Source: Deltaproteobacteria bacterium
Lineage (GTDB): Bacteria > Desulfobacterota > Dissulfuribacteria > Dissulfuribacterales > QOAL01
Reading direction: 5' to 3'
Length of the DNA stretch: 43,495 nt
NCBI GenBank assembly: GCA_026986785.1
Contig: JALSNW010000017.1
Location: forward strand, 1 to 43,495
This document shows, in pieces, positions 32,665-41,100 of the stretch (position 1 is the stretch's first letter; each line of letters begins with the position of its first letter). Under the pieces are notes generated by a model. The model ran no database searches and had not been told where the DNA came from. It was given only the letters and a program-made list of their open reading frames with translations. The position numbers were made by a program, and so were the translations under genes.

Positions 32665-33546
32665 ATGAACAGATCATCTCTGGTTTTATATGTGTTTTTT
32701 CTGTTACTGTGCTCGATTGCTGCGGCAGCGGGTATGGCACTGTGCCAGAATCAGTTTCTATTCAGTCCAGGCCATGAATCCATTACTGCGGCCTTTTCTC
32801 AGTTCAAAGGCACCATAGTTGGTGATTGGAACCATTATGGTCGTCTTTTCATAGAGTGGCAGCCCGCTCTTTTCAGGGCTATCTTTTTCTGGACCATTAT
32901 AGGCCTGCCTTTGGTGTTTCTCATTCATTTCATAGCAATAGGCCCCAAGGATTTTTCCCACGAAAGAGGTGAGGTATTCTATTTCAGCTCTTTTACCCGG
33001 CTTGTTCACTGGGTGGCAGCCATATTCTTTAGCCTTCTCGTATTGACCGGGCTTGCAGTGGTATTTGGCAAGACGTTTGGAGGCGGGTCTCTAATCAGGT
33101 CCCTGAGATATGTCCATGTTGTGTCTGCACTTGTCTTCACTGTCGACGCTGCGGTACTGTTTCTCATCTGGGTCAGGGATATGTTTCCTGCACCCTATGA
33201 CGTAAAATGGCTCTTGATCCTCGGTGGCTATCTCAGCAAGGCCAAGAGACCAGTGCCAGCAGGTAGATTCAATGCAGGTCAGAAGGCGTGGTTTTGGCTT
33301 TCTACCATAGGTGGAGGCTTCATGGCCTGGACAGGATACCAGATGTTTTCTTTTGGGGTGGAGGCAGAGGCATTGAGGTTGGCAGCCATTATACACAATT
33401 TTTTGGGAGCAGCCCTGGTAGGATTTTTTATAATACATCTTTACATGTCCCTGTTCGCCATCAAGGGTTCTCTCAGAAGTATGATTACCGGCTTCAAACC
33501 TAGGGAAGAAGTGGAGATAATGCATAGCAGGTACAAGATTCATTGA
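32665..33546 (+). CDS. fdhC: Formate dehydrogenase cytochrome b (gamma) subunit
   Basis: A 293-residue membrane cytochrome b of the FdnI/FdoI type, with five hydrophobic segments. The first (MNRSSLVLYVFFLLLCSIAAAAG) is an extra N-terminal helix or signal absent from E. coli FdnI, followed by a long periplasmic segment. Candidate haem-ligand histidines are in FTRLVHWVAAI, LRYVHVVSAL and AAIIHNFLGAALVGFFIIHLYMSLF. The subunit passes electrons from formate to the quinone pool or another membrane acceptor. It ends about 45 bases before a strong terminator, so the fdhABC transcription unit closes here. Confidence 0.9.
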   Translation: MNRSSLVLYVFFLLLCSIAAAAGMALCQNQFLFSPGHESITAAFSQFKGTIVGDWNHYGRLFIEWQPALFRAIFFWTIIGLPLVFLIHFIAIGPKDFSHERGEVFYFSSFTRLVHWVAAIFFSLLVLTGLAVVFGKTFGGGSLIRSLRYVHVVSALVFTVDAAVLFLIWVRDMFPAPYDVKWLLILGGYLSKAKRPVPAGRFNAGQKAWFWLSTIGGGFMAWTGYQMFSFGVEAEALRLAAIIHNFLGAALVGFFIIHLYMSLFAIKGSLRSMITGFKPREEVEIMHSRYKIH

Positions 33547-33591
33547 TGGAGACGGGTTTTTTCATACTCCCTTGAACGACATTTATTACTG

Positions 33592-33618
33592 GACGGCCAA
33601 AATAGGCCGTCTTTTTTT
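33592..33618 (+). terminator. Rho-independent terminator after fdhABC
   Basis: A perfect 7-bp stem GACGGCC (33592-33598) / GGCCGTC (33605-33611) with an AAAATA loop is followed directly by seven T residues (33612-33618). This is a textbook intrinsic terminator separating the formate dehydrogenase genes from mobB-wtpABC, although partial read-through to mobB, only 15 bases on, remains possible. Confidence 0.9.
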
Positions 33619-33633
33619 GGCAGGAGGACAGCT

Positions 33634-34311
33634 ATGCCCCCAGTGGTTACATTCATAGGTTGGCATGATTCTGGTAAGACCACCGTTTTGTGCAAGGTGA
33701 TAGAGGCATTAAAGGACAAGGGCTATAGGATTGGAGTGATAAAATCGAGCAAACATACTGGAGTGGAATTTGATTCTCCCCACTCTGATACGGATAGGTT
33801 GGCAAAAGCAGGGGCTGACATGGTGGCCTTCGTCTCTCCAGACCAGATGGTGGTCATGGGGAAGAACAGGGGGTTGGCCTTGCTCACCATGGCCCATCGT
33901 TTTTTTCCAGACGTAGACCTTGTCATAGGAGAGGGATTTAAGAATGCGGAAGACGTGGACAAGATAGTGGTGGAAGGAGGAAAGAGCAGCCAGGACTTGA
34001 CGGATCTCGTCTCAGGGGTGATAGCCGTGGTTACGAACAAACCAGTGGCGGGTTTTCATCTTTTCAGACCTGAAGAGATCCGTGAGATCTCAGAGTTTTT
34101 GGAGGAACGATATATCCTCAAGGCCAGGCAAATGGCTTCGGCCTCTCTTGTAGTGAATGGGAGAAAGATCCCACTTAAAGGGTTTGTTCAGGACTGTCTG
34201 GCTGGGACCGTTTCAGGTTTTATCAGCTCCTTGAAGCATACCGAAGGGGCAAGAGAGATAGAGATAAGTATCAAGATCCCTTCTCATGCCCACGAGGAAG
34301 ATATGTCATGA
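33634..34311 (+). CDS. mobB: Molybdopterin-guanine dinucleotide biosynthesis adaptor MobB
   Basis: A 225-residue P-loop GTPase that assists MobA in forming the MGD cofactor needed by FdhA. The Walker A motif is IGWHDSGKTT (residues 8-17); VIKSSKHTG, the PHSDTDRLAKAGAD metal/nucleotide segment and DLVIGEGFKN are family markers. Residues beyond about 165 form a C-terminal extension (ASLVVNGRKIPLKGFVQDCLAGTVSGFISSLK) not in E. coli MobB (about 170-175 residues) but seen in related anaerobes. aggagg precedes ATG 33634. It overlaps wtpA by ATGA, tying cofactor synthesis to metal uptake. Confidence 0.9.
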   Translation: MPPVVTFIGWHDSGKTTVLCKVIEALKDKGYRIGVIKSSKHTGVEFDSPHSDTDRLAKAGADMVAFVSPDQMVVMGKNRGLALLTMAHRFFPDVDLVIGEGFKNAEDVDKIVVEGGKSSQDLTDLVSGVIAVVTNKPVAGFHLFRPEEIREISEFLEERYILKARQMASASLVVNGRKIPLKGFVQDCLAGTVSGFISSLKHTEGAREIEISIKIPSHAHEEDMS

Positions 34312-35297
34312 AGGGATTGTCCATCGTATTGTCTGTGGTCTTGGGCTTTATGATATTGTTTTCTGGTACTGCTCCATGTGCCCAGAGGCTCATCATATTC
34401 CATGCAGGAAGCCTAAGTGTTCCCTTTTCCAGGATCGCAAAGGCCTTTGAAAGGGAAAATCCAGGTGTGAAGGTGGAGCAAGAGCCAGCAGGTAGTAGGA
34501 CGTGTGCAAGGAAGATAAGTGATCTGAAAAGGCCTTGCGATGTCATGGCCTCTGCAGATTACACAGTGATCAATCAGCTCCTGATCCCTAAGTATGCACC
34601 CTGGAACATTCGTTTTGCCAGCAATGAGATGGTAATAGCATTCGGGCCAAGGTCCAGGTATTCAGAAAAGATGACAAGGAGCAACTGGTATGAGATCATG
34701 CAGCGGCACGATGTGGCCATTGGCAGATCCGATCCCAACACTGATCCATGTGGATACCGTACAGTCATGACATGCCGTCTGGCTGAGCTCTACTACAAGA
34801 GGCCAGGGCTTGCATCCAGGCTTCTTAGTAAAGATATCGATAACCTCAGGCCAAAGGAGACAGATCTTCTGGCACTCCTGGAAATGGGGCAGATAGATTA
34901 TCTTTTCATATACCGTTCAGTTGCAAAGCAGCACGGGCTTGGGTTCATTGTCCTGCCAGATGAGATAAATCTCAAGAATCCCAGGTTTTCTTCCCTTTAT
35001 TCAAGGGTGAGCGTAAGAATAACAGGTAAGAGACCTGGTACATGGATAGTAAAAAAAGGTGCCCCTATGGTCTATGGCATTACTATCCCGAGGAATGCAC
35101 CAGAGCCAGTGCTTGCCATGAGATTTGTATCATTCCTTTTGGAACCGGGAAAGGGCATGAAGATAATGGAGGAATGCGGTCAGCCTTCGGTGGTGCCATC
35201 TGTCTCCCTGACCTATGAACACATTCCATATCCATTAAAGAGATATGCCAAGCCCCCAGCCGACATCGAACGCCGAGACAACAAACCCCGTCCCTGA
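34308..35297 (+). CDS. wtpA: Tungstate/molybdate ABC transporter substrate-binding protein
   Basis: A 329-residue periplasmic binding protein. A signal peptide (residues 1-25, ending near APCA|QRL) precedes LIIFHAGSLSVPFSRIAKAFERENPGVKVEQEPAGSRTCARKISDL, the WtpA/ModA oxyanion-binding start. DVMASADYTVINQLLIPKYAPWNIRFASNEMVIAFGPRS is especially like the archaeal-type WtpA, which binds tungstate tightly. It overlaps mobB by 4 bases. Selectivity between tungstate and molybdate cannot be set from sequence by eye. Confidence 0.9.
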   Translation: MKGLSIVLSVVLGFMILFSGTAPCAQRLIIFHAGSLSVPFSRIAKAFERENPGVKVEQEPAGSRTCARKISDLKRPCDVMASADYTVINQLLIPKYAPWNIRFASNEMVIAFGPRSRYSEKMTRSNWYEIMQRHDVAIGRSDPNTDPCGYRTVMTCRLAELYYKRPGLASRLLSKDIDNLRPKETDLLALLEMGQIDYLFIYRSVAKQHGLGFIVLPDEINLKNPRFSSLYSRVSVRITGKRPGTWIVKKGAPMVYGITIPRNAPEPVLAMRFVSFLLEPGKGMKIMEECGQPSVVPSVSLTYEHIPYPLKRYAKPPADIERRDNKPRP

Positions 35298-35341
35298 CCT
35301 ATGATGGCCGCCAGACATCAGTCTTGTTCATTTGTATAGTC

Positions 35342-36118
35342 ATGAGACGTCCTGATATCCTGACCTTGATCTTCGTGTTTCTCGGCGGCCTGGCCCTTCT
35401 CTTCCTCATTGCACCCCTGGGGGGGCTGATTCTCCAGTCCTCGGCTCTGGAGCTCATGGAAACCATTCAAGATCCAGAGGTCCAGGGCTCTATCTGGTTA
35501 TCCTTGTGGACGGCAATGGGAGCAACCCTGGCCTTTGGTGTATGTGCCGTGCCCCTTGCCTGGCTCCTTGCAAGAAAGGACTTTCCAGGGAAAAAGATCA
35601 TCACTGCAATAATAGATCTGCCCCTCATGATCCCCCATTCGGCAGCAGGTATTGCACTTCTTACCATATTGTCCAGGCACACAGTGCTTGGCAAGGCAGC
35701 AGAAAAGGCAGGTATAAGCCTGGTTGGAGGGCCTGCTGGTATCGTGGCTGCAATGGCCTTTGTGAGCTTGCCCTTTTTGATAAATTCCGCAAGGACTGGG
35801 TTTGAGGCAGTGGACGTGCGTCTGGAGAAGACTGCTATGAACCTTGGTGCCTCGTCTTTGAGGACATTTTTCACCATTACCCTGCCTTTTGCATGGAGGG
35901 CTGTGATAGCTGGAACAGTGCTCATGTTCGGCAGGGGTATGAGCGAGTTCGGGGCTGTGATTATTGTGGCCTATCATCCTATAACTGCCCCGGTACTCAT
36001 ATACGAGCGTTTTGGTGCCTATGGATTGAGATATGCGAGGCCTGCGGCCATTGTGTTCATAGGGGTCTGTCTTGTGGTTTTTGTGATATTACGTGTAGTG
36101 GCGGAAAAGAGACATTGA
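35342..36118 (+). CDS. wtpB: Tungstate/molybdate ABC transporter permease
   Basis: About 258 residues with six membrane helices (for example DILTLIFVFLGGLALLFLIAPLGGLI at the start). The cytoplasmic EAA-type loop, EKTAMNLGASSLRTFFTITLPFAWRAVIAGTVLMFGRGMSEFGAVIIV, contacts the ATPase and is typical of ModB/WtpB/CysT permeases. The frame is open from TTG 35324, but ATG 35342 gives the usual short MRRPD start; neither has a strong ribosome binding site. It is the only permease gene, so the transporter would use a homodimer. The stop overlaps the ATPase start (TGATG, 36116-36120). Confidence 0.9.
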   Translation: MRRPDILTLIFVFLGGLALLFLIAPLGGLILQSSALELMETIQDPEVQGSIWLSLWTAMGATLAFGVCAVPLAWLLARKDFPGKKIITAIIDLPLMIPHSAAGIALLTILSRHTVLGKAAEKAGISLVGGPAGIVAAMAFVSLPFLINSARTGFEAVDVRLEKTAMNLGASSLRTFFTITLPFAWRAVIAGTVLMFGRGMSEFGAVIIVAYHPITAPVLIYERFGAYGLRYARPAAIVFIGVCLVVFVILRVVAEKRH

Positions 36119-37188
36119 TGCTAAGGGTTGAAGGTCTGAAAAAGGAACTGGGTACTTTCTGCTTGGGTGAGATCAACCTACAGGTGGAACAGGGTGAGTA
36201 TTTCGTGCTCCTTGGCCCTTCAGGAGCTGGTAAGACCCTCTTTCTCGAGGTCCTGGCAGGTTTCCAGCAGGCAGATGCAGGCCGTATCTATCTCAATGGC
36301 AGGAGAATAGATGGACTTTCGATACAAAAGAGGAAGATTGGCTATTTGTGTCAGGGGGATACACTCTTCCCCCATTTGAGGGTCAGGGAAAATATCTCAT
36401 ATGGTCTCAGGATACGGTCGTTAACACCAGAGGTTATAAGGGAAAGGGTAGAGGCCACTGCCAGGGAGACGAGTACAGAGGGGCTTTTGGACAGAGATCC
36501 AGGAGGCCTTTCAGGGGGTGAAAGACAGAGGGTTGCCTTGGCGAGAATGCTCGTCCTCGATCCAGAATGTTTGATCCTCGATGAACCTCTTGCTGGCCTC
36601 GACGAGATATTGAAGCAGGATATCTTGGGGCTGTTGCTGGAACTCCAGGCAAGGGGTAGGACTTTTGTGCATGTAACCCATGATCCTCAGGAGGCAATGG
36701 CTGTGGCTACAAGGGTTGGGGTAATGGAAGGAGGCAAAATAGTACAGGACTCCCCAATCTCTGAATTCAAGACGCGTCCTAAGTGCCAGTTTGCAGCAAG
36801 ATTTGCAGGGATAAGGAATTTTTTTACAGTAGAGGTCCTGTCTTCAGGTGAGAGAGGATCGGCTGACAGGGGGAGAGTGCTGGTCCTACCAGGCAATGCG
36901 TCTGTCCAGGTCACTGCGCCAACCCATCTACTGGTAGATTCCCCAAGATTCATGGTCATAGACGAGAGTAAGATCAGCCTGTATGAAAAAGGCAGGCAAT
37001 ACATACCTGCACAAAACAGGTTTGAAGGGGTGGTGAAAGGGATCTATCCTGCTCATAGGGGGGCTGTTCTAATCTACGTAGATATCGGTTTCTTGGTGAC
37101 TGTGCTCGGAAGGGATGGCCTGCTGTTAGGCAAGGATGATAAGGTGGTGGTTTGGTGGCCAGACGAGGCCATGCGATTTTATGGATGA
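36118..37188 (+). CDS. wtpC: Tungstate/molybdate ABC transporter ATP-binding protein
   Basis: A 356-residue ATPase. Walker A is LLGPSGAGKT (about 31-40), the Q loop is YLCQGDTLFPHL, the signature is GLSGGERQRVALARM, Walker B is CLILDEPLAGLD and the switch His is in VTHDPQEAM. A C-terminal TOBE-like region (about 285-350, NRFEGVVKGIYPAHRGAVLIYVDIGFLVTVL) could sense oxyanion, as in ModC/WtpC. ATG 36118 overlaps the permease stop; the same frame is open to 35893 inside wtpB, but that extension is not homologous. It is the last gene of the mobB-wtpABC unit. Confidence 0.92.
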   Translation: MLRVEGLKKELGTFCLGEINLQVEQGEYFVLLGPSGAGKTLFLEVLAGFQQADAGRIYLNGRRIDGLSIQKRKIGYLCQGDTLFPHLRVRENISYGLRIRSLTPEVIRERVEATARETSTEGLLDRDPGGLSGGERQRVALARMLVLDPECLILDEPLAGLDEILKQDILGLLLELQARGRTFVHVTHDPQEAMAVATRVGVMEGGKIVQDSPISEFKTRPKCQFAARFAGIRNFFTVEVLSSGERGSADRGRVLVLPGNASVQVTAPTHLLVDSPRFMVIDESKISLYEKGRQYIPAQNRFEGVVKGIYPAHRGAVLIYVDIGFLVTVLGRDGLLLGKDDKVVVWWPDEAMRFYG

Positions 37189-37219
37189 GGGATATCCCCG
37201 GAAGTAACCGGGATATCCC
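37189..37219. terminator. Hairpin after wtpC, shared with the convergent gene
   Basis: GGGATATCCCCGG (37189-37201) pairs with CCGGGATATCCC (37208-37219) around an AAGTAA loop with one bulged C, making a very stable stem of 12 pairs. It starts at the wtpC stop and lies downstream of the convergent gene ending at 37306. There is no long T run, so it may act bidirectionally or as an RNA-stabilising end. Confidence 0.7.
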
Positions 37220-37305
37220 TATATACAAAACCTGGTTCTATTTTGTTGACATTGGGAACATATCTTGGTTTCGAGCAAGAGGATAGTCCCATCTTTTCGG
37301 GCCTG

Positions 37306-37743
37306 TTAGTTTGGCCTGTTTGGGCCTCCACGCCACAAGGGGACACCTGTATTCGTATCTCTGAGGTCGATTGTCTGACCATCGATGGTGATGCTGGTGG
37401 CAATGATCCTGGTAGTACCATCAGAAAGAGTGACCTCATATCCACTCACCGTTACTTCTTCTCCTACCTCTGGACGTGGAACACCCATGGCATCCCAGTA
37501 TCTCTGGGGGCCGATTCCATATACTGTTGCTATCTCGTTTCCGGTATCTATGGACATACCAGCCCCTGGTATACCAATACTGATTACCATACCGCTGATC
37601 TCAACCGCTGTGCCTGTGGTGATGTTCATCATGGGGCCTGTTCCGTCCATAGCACCGTTACCGTGGCCTGCAAAAGCCATTGGGGAGCCAAGCAGAAAGA
37701 GCATGAGCACCAGATAAAATGTTACAATTGATTTGTTTTTCAT
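37306..37743 (-). CDS. Small exported protein, possible OB-fold
   Basis: 145 residues with a clear signal peptide (MKNKSIVTFYLVLMLFLLGSPMAFA|GHG). The mature part begins with a His/Met/Gly-rich stretch (GHGNGAMDGTGPMMNITTG) and then alternates beta strands: AVEISGMVISIG, MSIDTGNEIATVYGIG, EVTVSGYEVTLSDGTTRIIATSITIDGQTIDLRD. That pattern suggests a small OB-fold beta barrel of the kind found in exported stress or metal-related proteins, but I do not recognise a named family. aggagg (complement of about 37748-37753) precedes the ATG. It is divergent from the giant repeat protein. Confidence 0.75.
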   Translation of the reverse strand: MKNKSIVTFYLVLMLFLLGSPMAFAGHGNGAMDGTGPMMNITTGTAVEISGMVISIGIPGAGMSIDTGNEIATVYGIGPQRYWDAMGVPRPEVGEEVTVSGYEVTLSDGTTRIIATSITIDGQTIDLRDTNTGVPLWRGGPNRPN

Positions 37744-38169
37744 AAAAACCTCCTTGATTTTCCTGTTTTACTCCGGCCGGTTGCCTCTATCTATTCAATG
37801 GTCGTGCCATTGTGGACTTGAACTAAAATGCGATGTGATTACAGCAAATTGTCTGTTGCGTATAGGACCCTTGGCAAAAGACGGGGCGACAATTCATTGT
37901 GTTTTCTCGACAATTGTGTCGAAAGAGGTTTGATAGATCAAAAGCGATTAGAAGTGTATTTATAGATCAGGAGAAGAATGAATTTTTTAGGATATTTATG
38001 CCTTTGGGCCAATTAAAAGGCGATATCCAGTAAGGAAATGTTTCTACTTATTTTTGTTGCTAATTATTGGTAGAATATTGCTTTTTATCCCTTTCTGTTT
38101 TAAAAAAATCCCAAGCAGGACCTTAGGGGCCAAAATCTTTTTTGGGGAGATGGAAAATGGACCTGGACA
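37744..38169. other. Divergent regulatory spacer before the giant repeat protein
   Basis: 426 AT-rich bases without a credible gene. It contains a CGACAATT direct repeat spaced 21 bases (37887-37894 and 37908-37915), the hairpin-forming TCGACA-ATTG-TGTCGA (37907-37922), and a palindromic TTTGAT-AG-ATCAAA (37929-37942). These cluster within 56 bases, about 230-280 bases upstream of the adhesin ATG, and look like protein binding sites. No riboswitch could be matched. Confidence 0.5.
37887..37942. promoter_or_regulatory. Candidate operator cluster
   Basis: Two copies of CGACAATT start 21 bases apart (two helical turns), the second being part of the inverted repeat TCGACA/TGTCGA. Seven bases further on is the palindrome TTTGAT/ATCAAA. 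This arrangement is typical of sites for dimeric regulators. The regulator is unknown. Confidence 0.4.
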
Positions 38170-41100
38170 ATGGAAAGAAGATTTTTTTTGGATCCAAATA
38201 GGACAACTTCGGTTTTTAAAATATTCTTTGTTGTGGTCCCTGCACTATTGTTTTTCGGGGTGGCCATTTCAAAGGCCTGGGCAGCACCTCAACCCCAGGC
38301 CACCATTCAAGTGCCTGACAACATACTAATAGGTGAGAATGCCACAATAGAAATAACCTTTGACAATATAGATGCAAATGATACTGGTTATGGCCCCTTT
38401 GTAGACGTGGTGTTACCTGTAAATGGGGCAGATGGGGCGGCTGGCACTCAAGAACCAGATGGAGTGGATATAGGAGGAGATGCCACATTCTTGGGGATGC
38501 CGGTTACAACAGTGGTGCAGACCTTCCCCGACGATGGTGCAGGTAGTGGCTGTGTGGAACACCCCTTTGCTGTTGACGCCTCTGGTGATCCCATCCAGGT
38601 GTGTGGGACTACAGGGGACAAGCTTGTGAGCGTCCAATTGCCCTTTGGGTCCTTTGTTCCGGACCAGCCTCCTGCAGTCATAGATCTGCCAATAAAGGTG
38701 AGTCCCAAGGCCGATCTCGACACATCCCTGGATGTACGAGCCAGGGCAGGATTTCAGTTTGGGGCAACACCTCAAGACGATCCATCCATTGATCCCCCTA
38801 TCCTGTCCGACAACGATACCTCTTCGGATGCCTGGGCCCAGGCAGCATCTCTCAGCCCTGCCCTTTTGAGGCTTGAAAAGGTATATAGTGGTTCTGAGAC
38901 CGAAACGGCAACCGGCCCGAACTTCCCCAGGCGTTATCGGATAAATGTTAGGATAGCCCCTGGTCAGACCATCTCCAACCTCGATATAATAGACAACCTG
39001 CCCTCGAATATGGCCTTCACGCAGTTGATTGACGTATCTCCTGGTAGCTATAGTGTTGTCTCGTCTCCACCTTCTAATATTGCCTCCAATCCTCCTGACA
39101 ACAGACTGGATGTAAGGATCTCCTCGGTTACTGCCGATGCTGATCCAGATTCTGTGGATGCATATTGCGAGTTCGAATATTTCATCCCTCTGAATGATGC
39201 TGATTCTGCAAGGGTCATAGATCCTGACACAGGAGACGATGTCCTTTCTGAGAACCAGGCCAGCGCCCTGGGTGACTGGACACCCGTGGACAGCCGGGAT
39301 CCTGGTGGCCAGGACAATGCTGTGGCAGATGCGGCAGGGCCGGAGCACATCCTCAATGATCGTTCCATTGCTGTCCAGAAGTCTACCCTCATCTCGACTG
39401 ATACAGGGGCCCAGGGATTTTCACCTGGAGATACAGTAGAATACACCTTGAGTTTTCAGGTGTCCGACTATTTTTCATTTGATGATGTCAGGCTTGCAGA
39501 TGTCATATCGGACGGTCAGGATTTCGATACATCCTTCACCCCAGTTCTTGAAATAAACATGGATGGAAATTCTTCCAGTGCAGAATTCGATACCTCCAAT
39601 TACACCCACGACGTAAACGCAGATGGTACAGAGACACTTTCATTCGATGTGGCTGCAGAACTCAATAGAAGATTTGGAGACTCGAGGCTTACTGGAGGCT
39701 GCATACCCGATTCTGGTACAGGGGCAGGTAACGCCCCTGATTGCAGCTCTTACAACCATGGTCCTACCACGGGCCGCATCATTTTTCGGGCGGTCATCAA
39801 GGAGGAATTCGATCAGGATTTTCCATCTGGAGACCAGTCTGTCGATCAAGGGGACGAACTCAACGACAACGTAACCGTATCAGGGAATGTCTTGTCGGTC
39901 GAGGATAACTCAAGCCCAACAGGTTATGACGAGACAGATACCAGTCACGATAGCTTCAACATAGAAAATGGTAATGTCTCAAAGGCCATCTATGCCATAA
40001 ATGGTAACACCACCCTGCCAGATCCTCTGAAGATCCGTCCAGGAGACACTGTGACGTACAGGCTCGTTTTTTCCATGCCAACCAATGATGTTGAGGATCT
40101 TGTCTTGAAGGACTATCTCCCACTGCCAGTATTTGACGCCACAGAGATCGGCACCTTTGACGATACCGCAAATAACTCCTGCCCGGCAGCAGGACATGCC
40201 AAGTTTGGCCCATCTGATACCTTCCATCAACTCTATGATGATGGTTCAGGCAATGATTTCCCTGCCATAGACACAAGCAGTTCGGAAAACAGTGTGGCCT
40301 TCAACTATGGAAACTTCGACAGCAATGATACAGATCCTACCACCATTGATATCCTTTTCACAGTAACTGTAAAGGATGACCCCTTTGCTGACGGCATGTT
40401 TCTCACGAATATGGTTCGGGCCCACAATGGTTCAACGAATGCGGAGTCGGTCTACAGCGATGGTATAGTCCAGATAGAACTGGCTGAACCCGCGCTCGAG
40501 ATTACCAAGGGGGTCTATGAAAGCGACAATCCAGAGGCCAATGCAACTATAACCCCTTCACCAGGCCAGTTGCCTGTGGATGGTGACATTAGTCAATCTG
40601 ATGGAGGAGATACTATCACCTTCATCATTACGGTTGAGAATAGAGGAGGCGCTCCTGCCTATGACGTGACCATTTCCGATGACACAGACGTGGATATGGA
40701 AGACTGCACCCTTGATACTGTAAAAAATGGAAATGGCGATGATCTTGGATATTCAGGTGACCTCTTTGGTTCTGGCTTGGTATTGGACCATGCACTGGAG
40801 GAGAATGATGGTAGTCTTGGTGCGCCCTATGGGGCAGATACGGCTCTTGTCACGTTTCATTGTAAAGTCAAGGCTGATACCCAGCCTACCGATTCGATAG
40901 ACCGTACTGCCACAACCCAGTGGGCAGCCCAGAGTGGCAGTGAAAAATTTCCAGAGAAAAAGGACGATGCCACTGTCTCGATGGCACTGCCCGATATGAG
41001 CAAGGCGGTATCTTCTGTTAGTCCTGGCCCCATAGCCCCCAACATGACCATTGGGGACATTGTTACTTACAGGATGGATATCACCCTCCCAGAGGGGATT

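Noticed and set aside
35893-36117. N-terminal extension of the ABC ATPase to 431 residues
   Set aside because: The extension is the shadow of wtpB in another frame; ATG 36118 overlapping the wtpB stop gives a normal ATPase start.
37744-38169. c-di-GMP (GEMM) riboswitch upstream of the giant surface protein
   Set aside because: I looked for the conserved GEMM core because adhesins are often controlled this way, but only short unrelated inverted repeats were found.
38054-38329. 91-codon plus-strand ORF upstream of and overlapping the repeat protein
   Set aside because: Its second half is out of frame with the signal peptide of the repeat protein and its product is low-complexity (Phe/Leu/Trp); no ribosome binding site.
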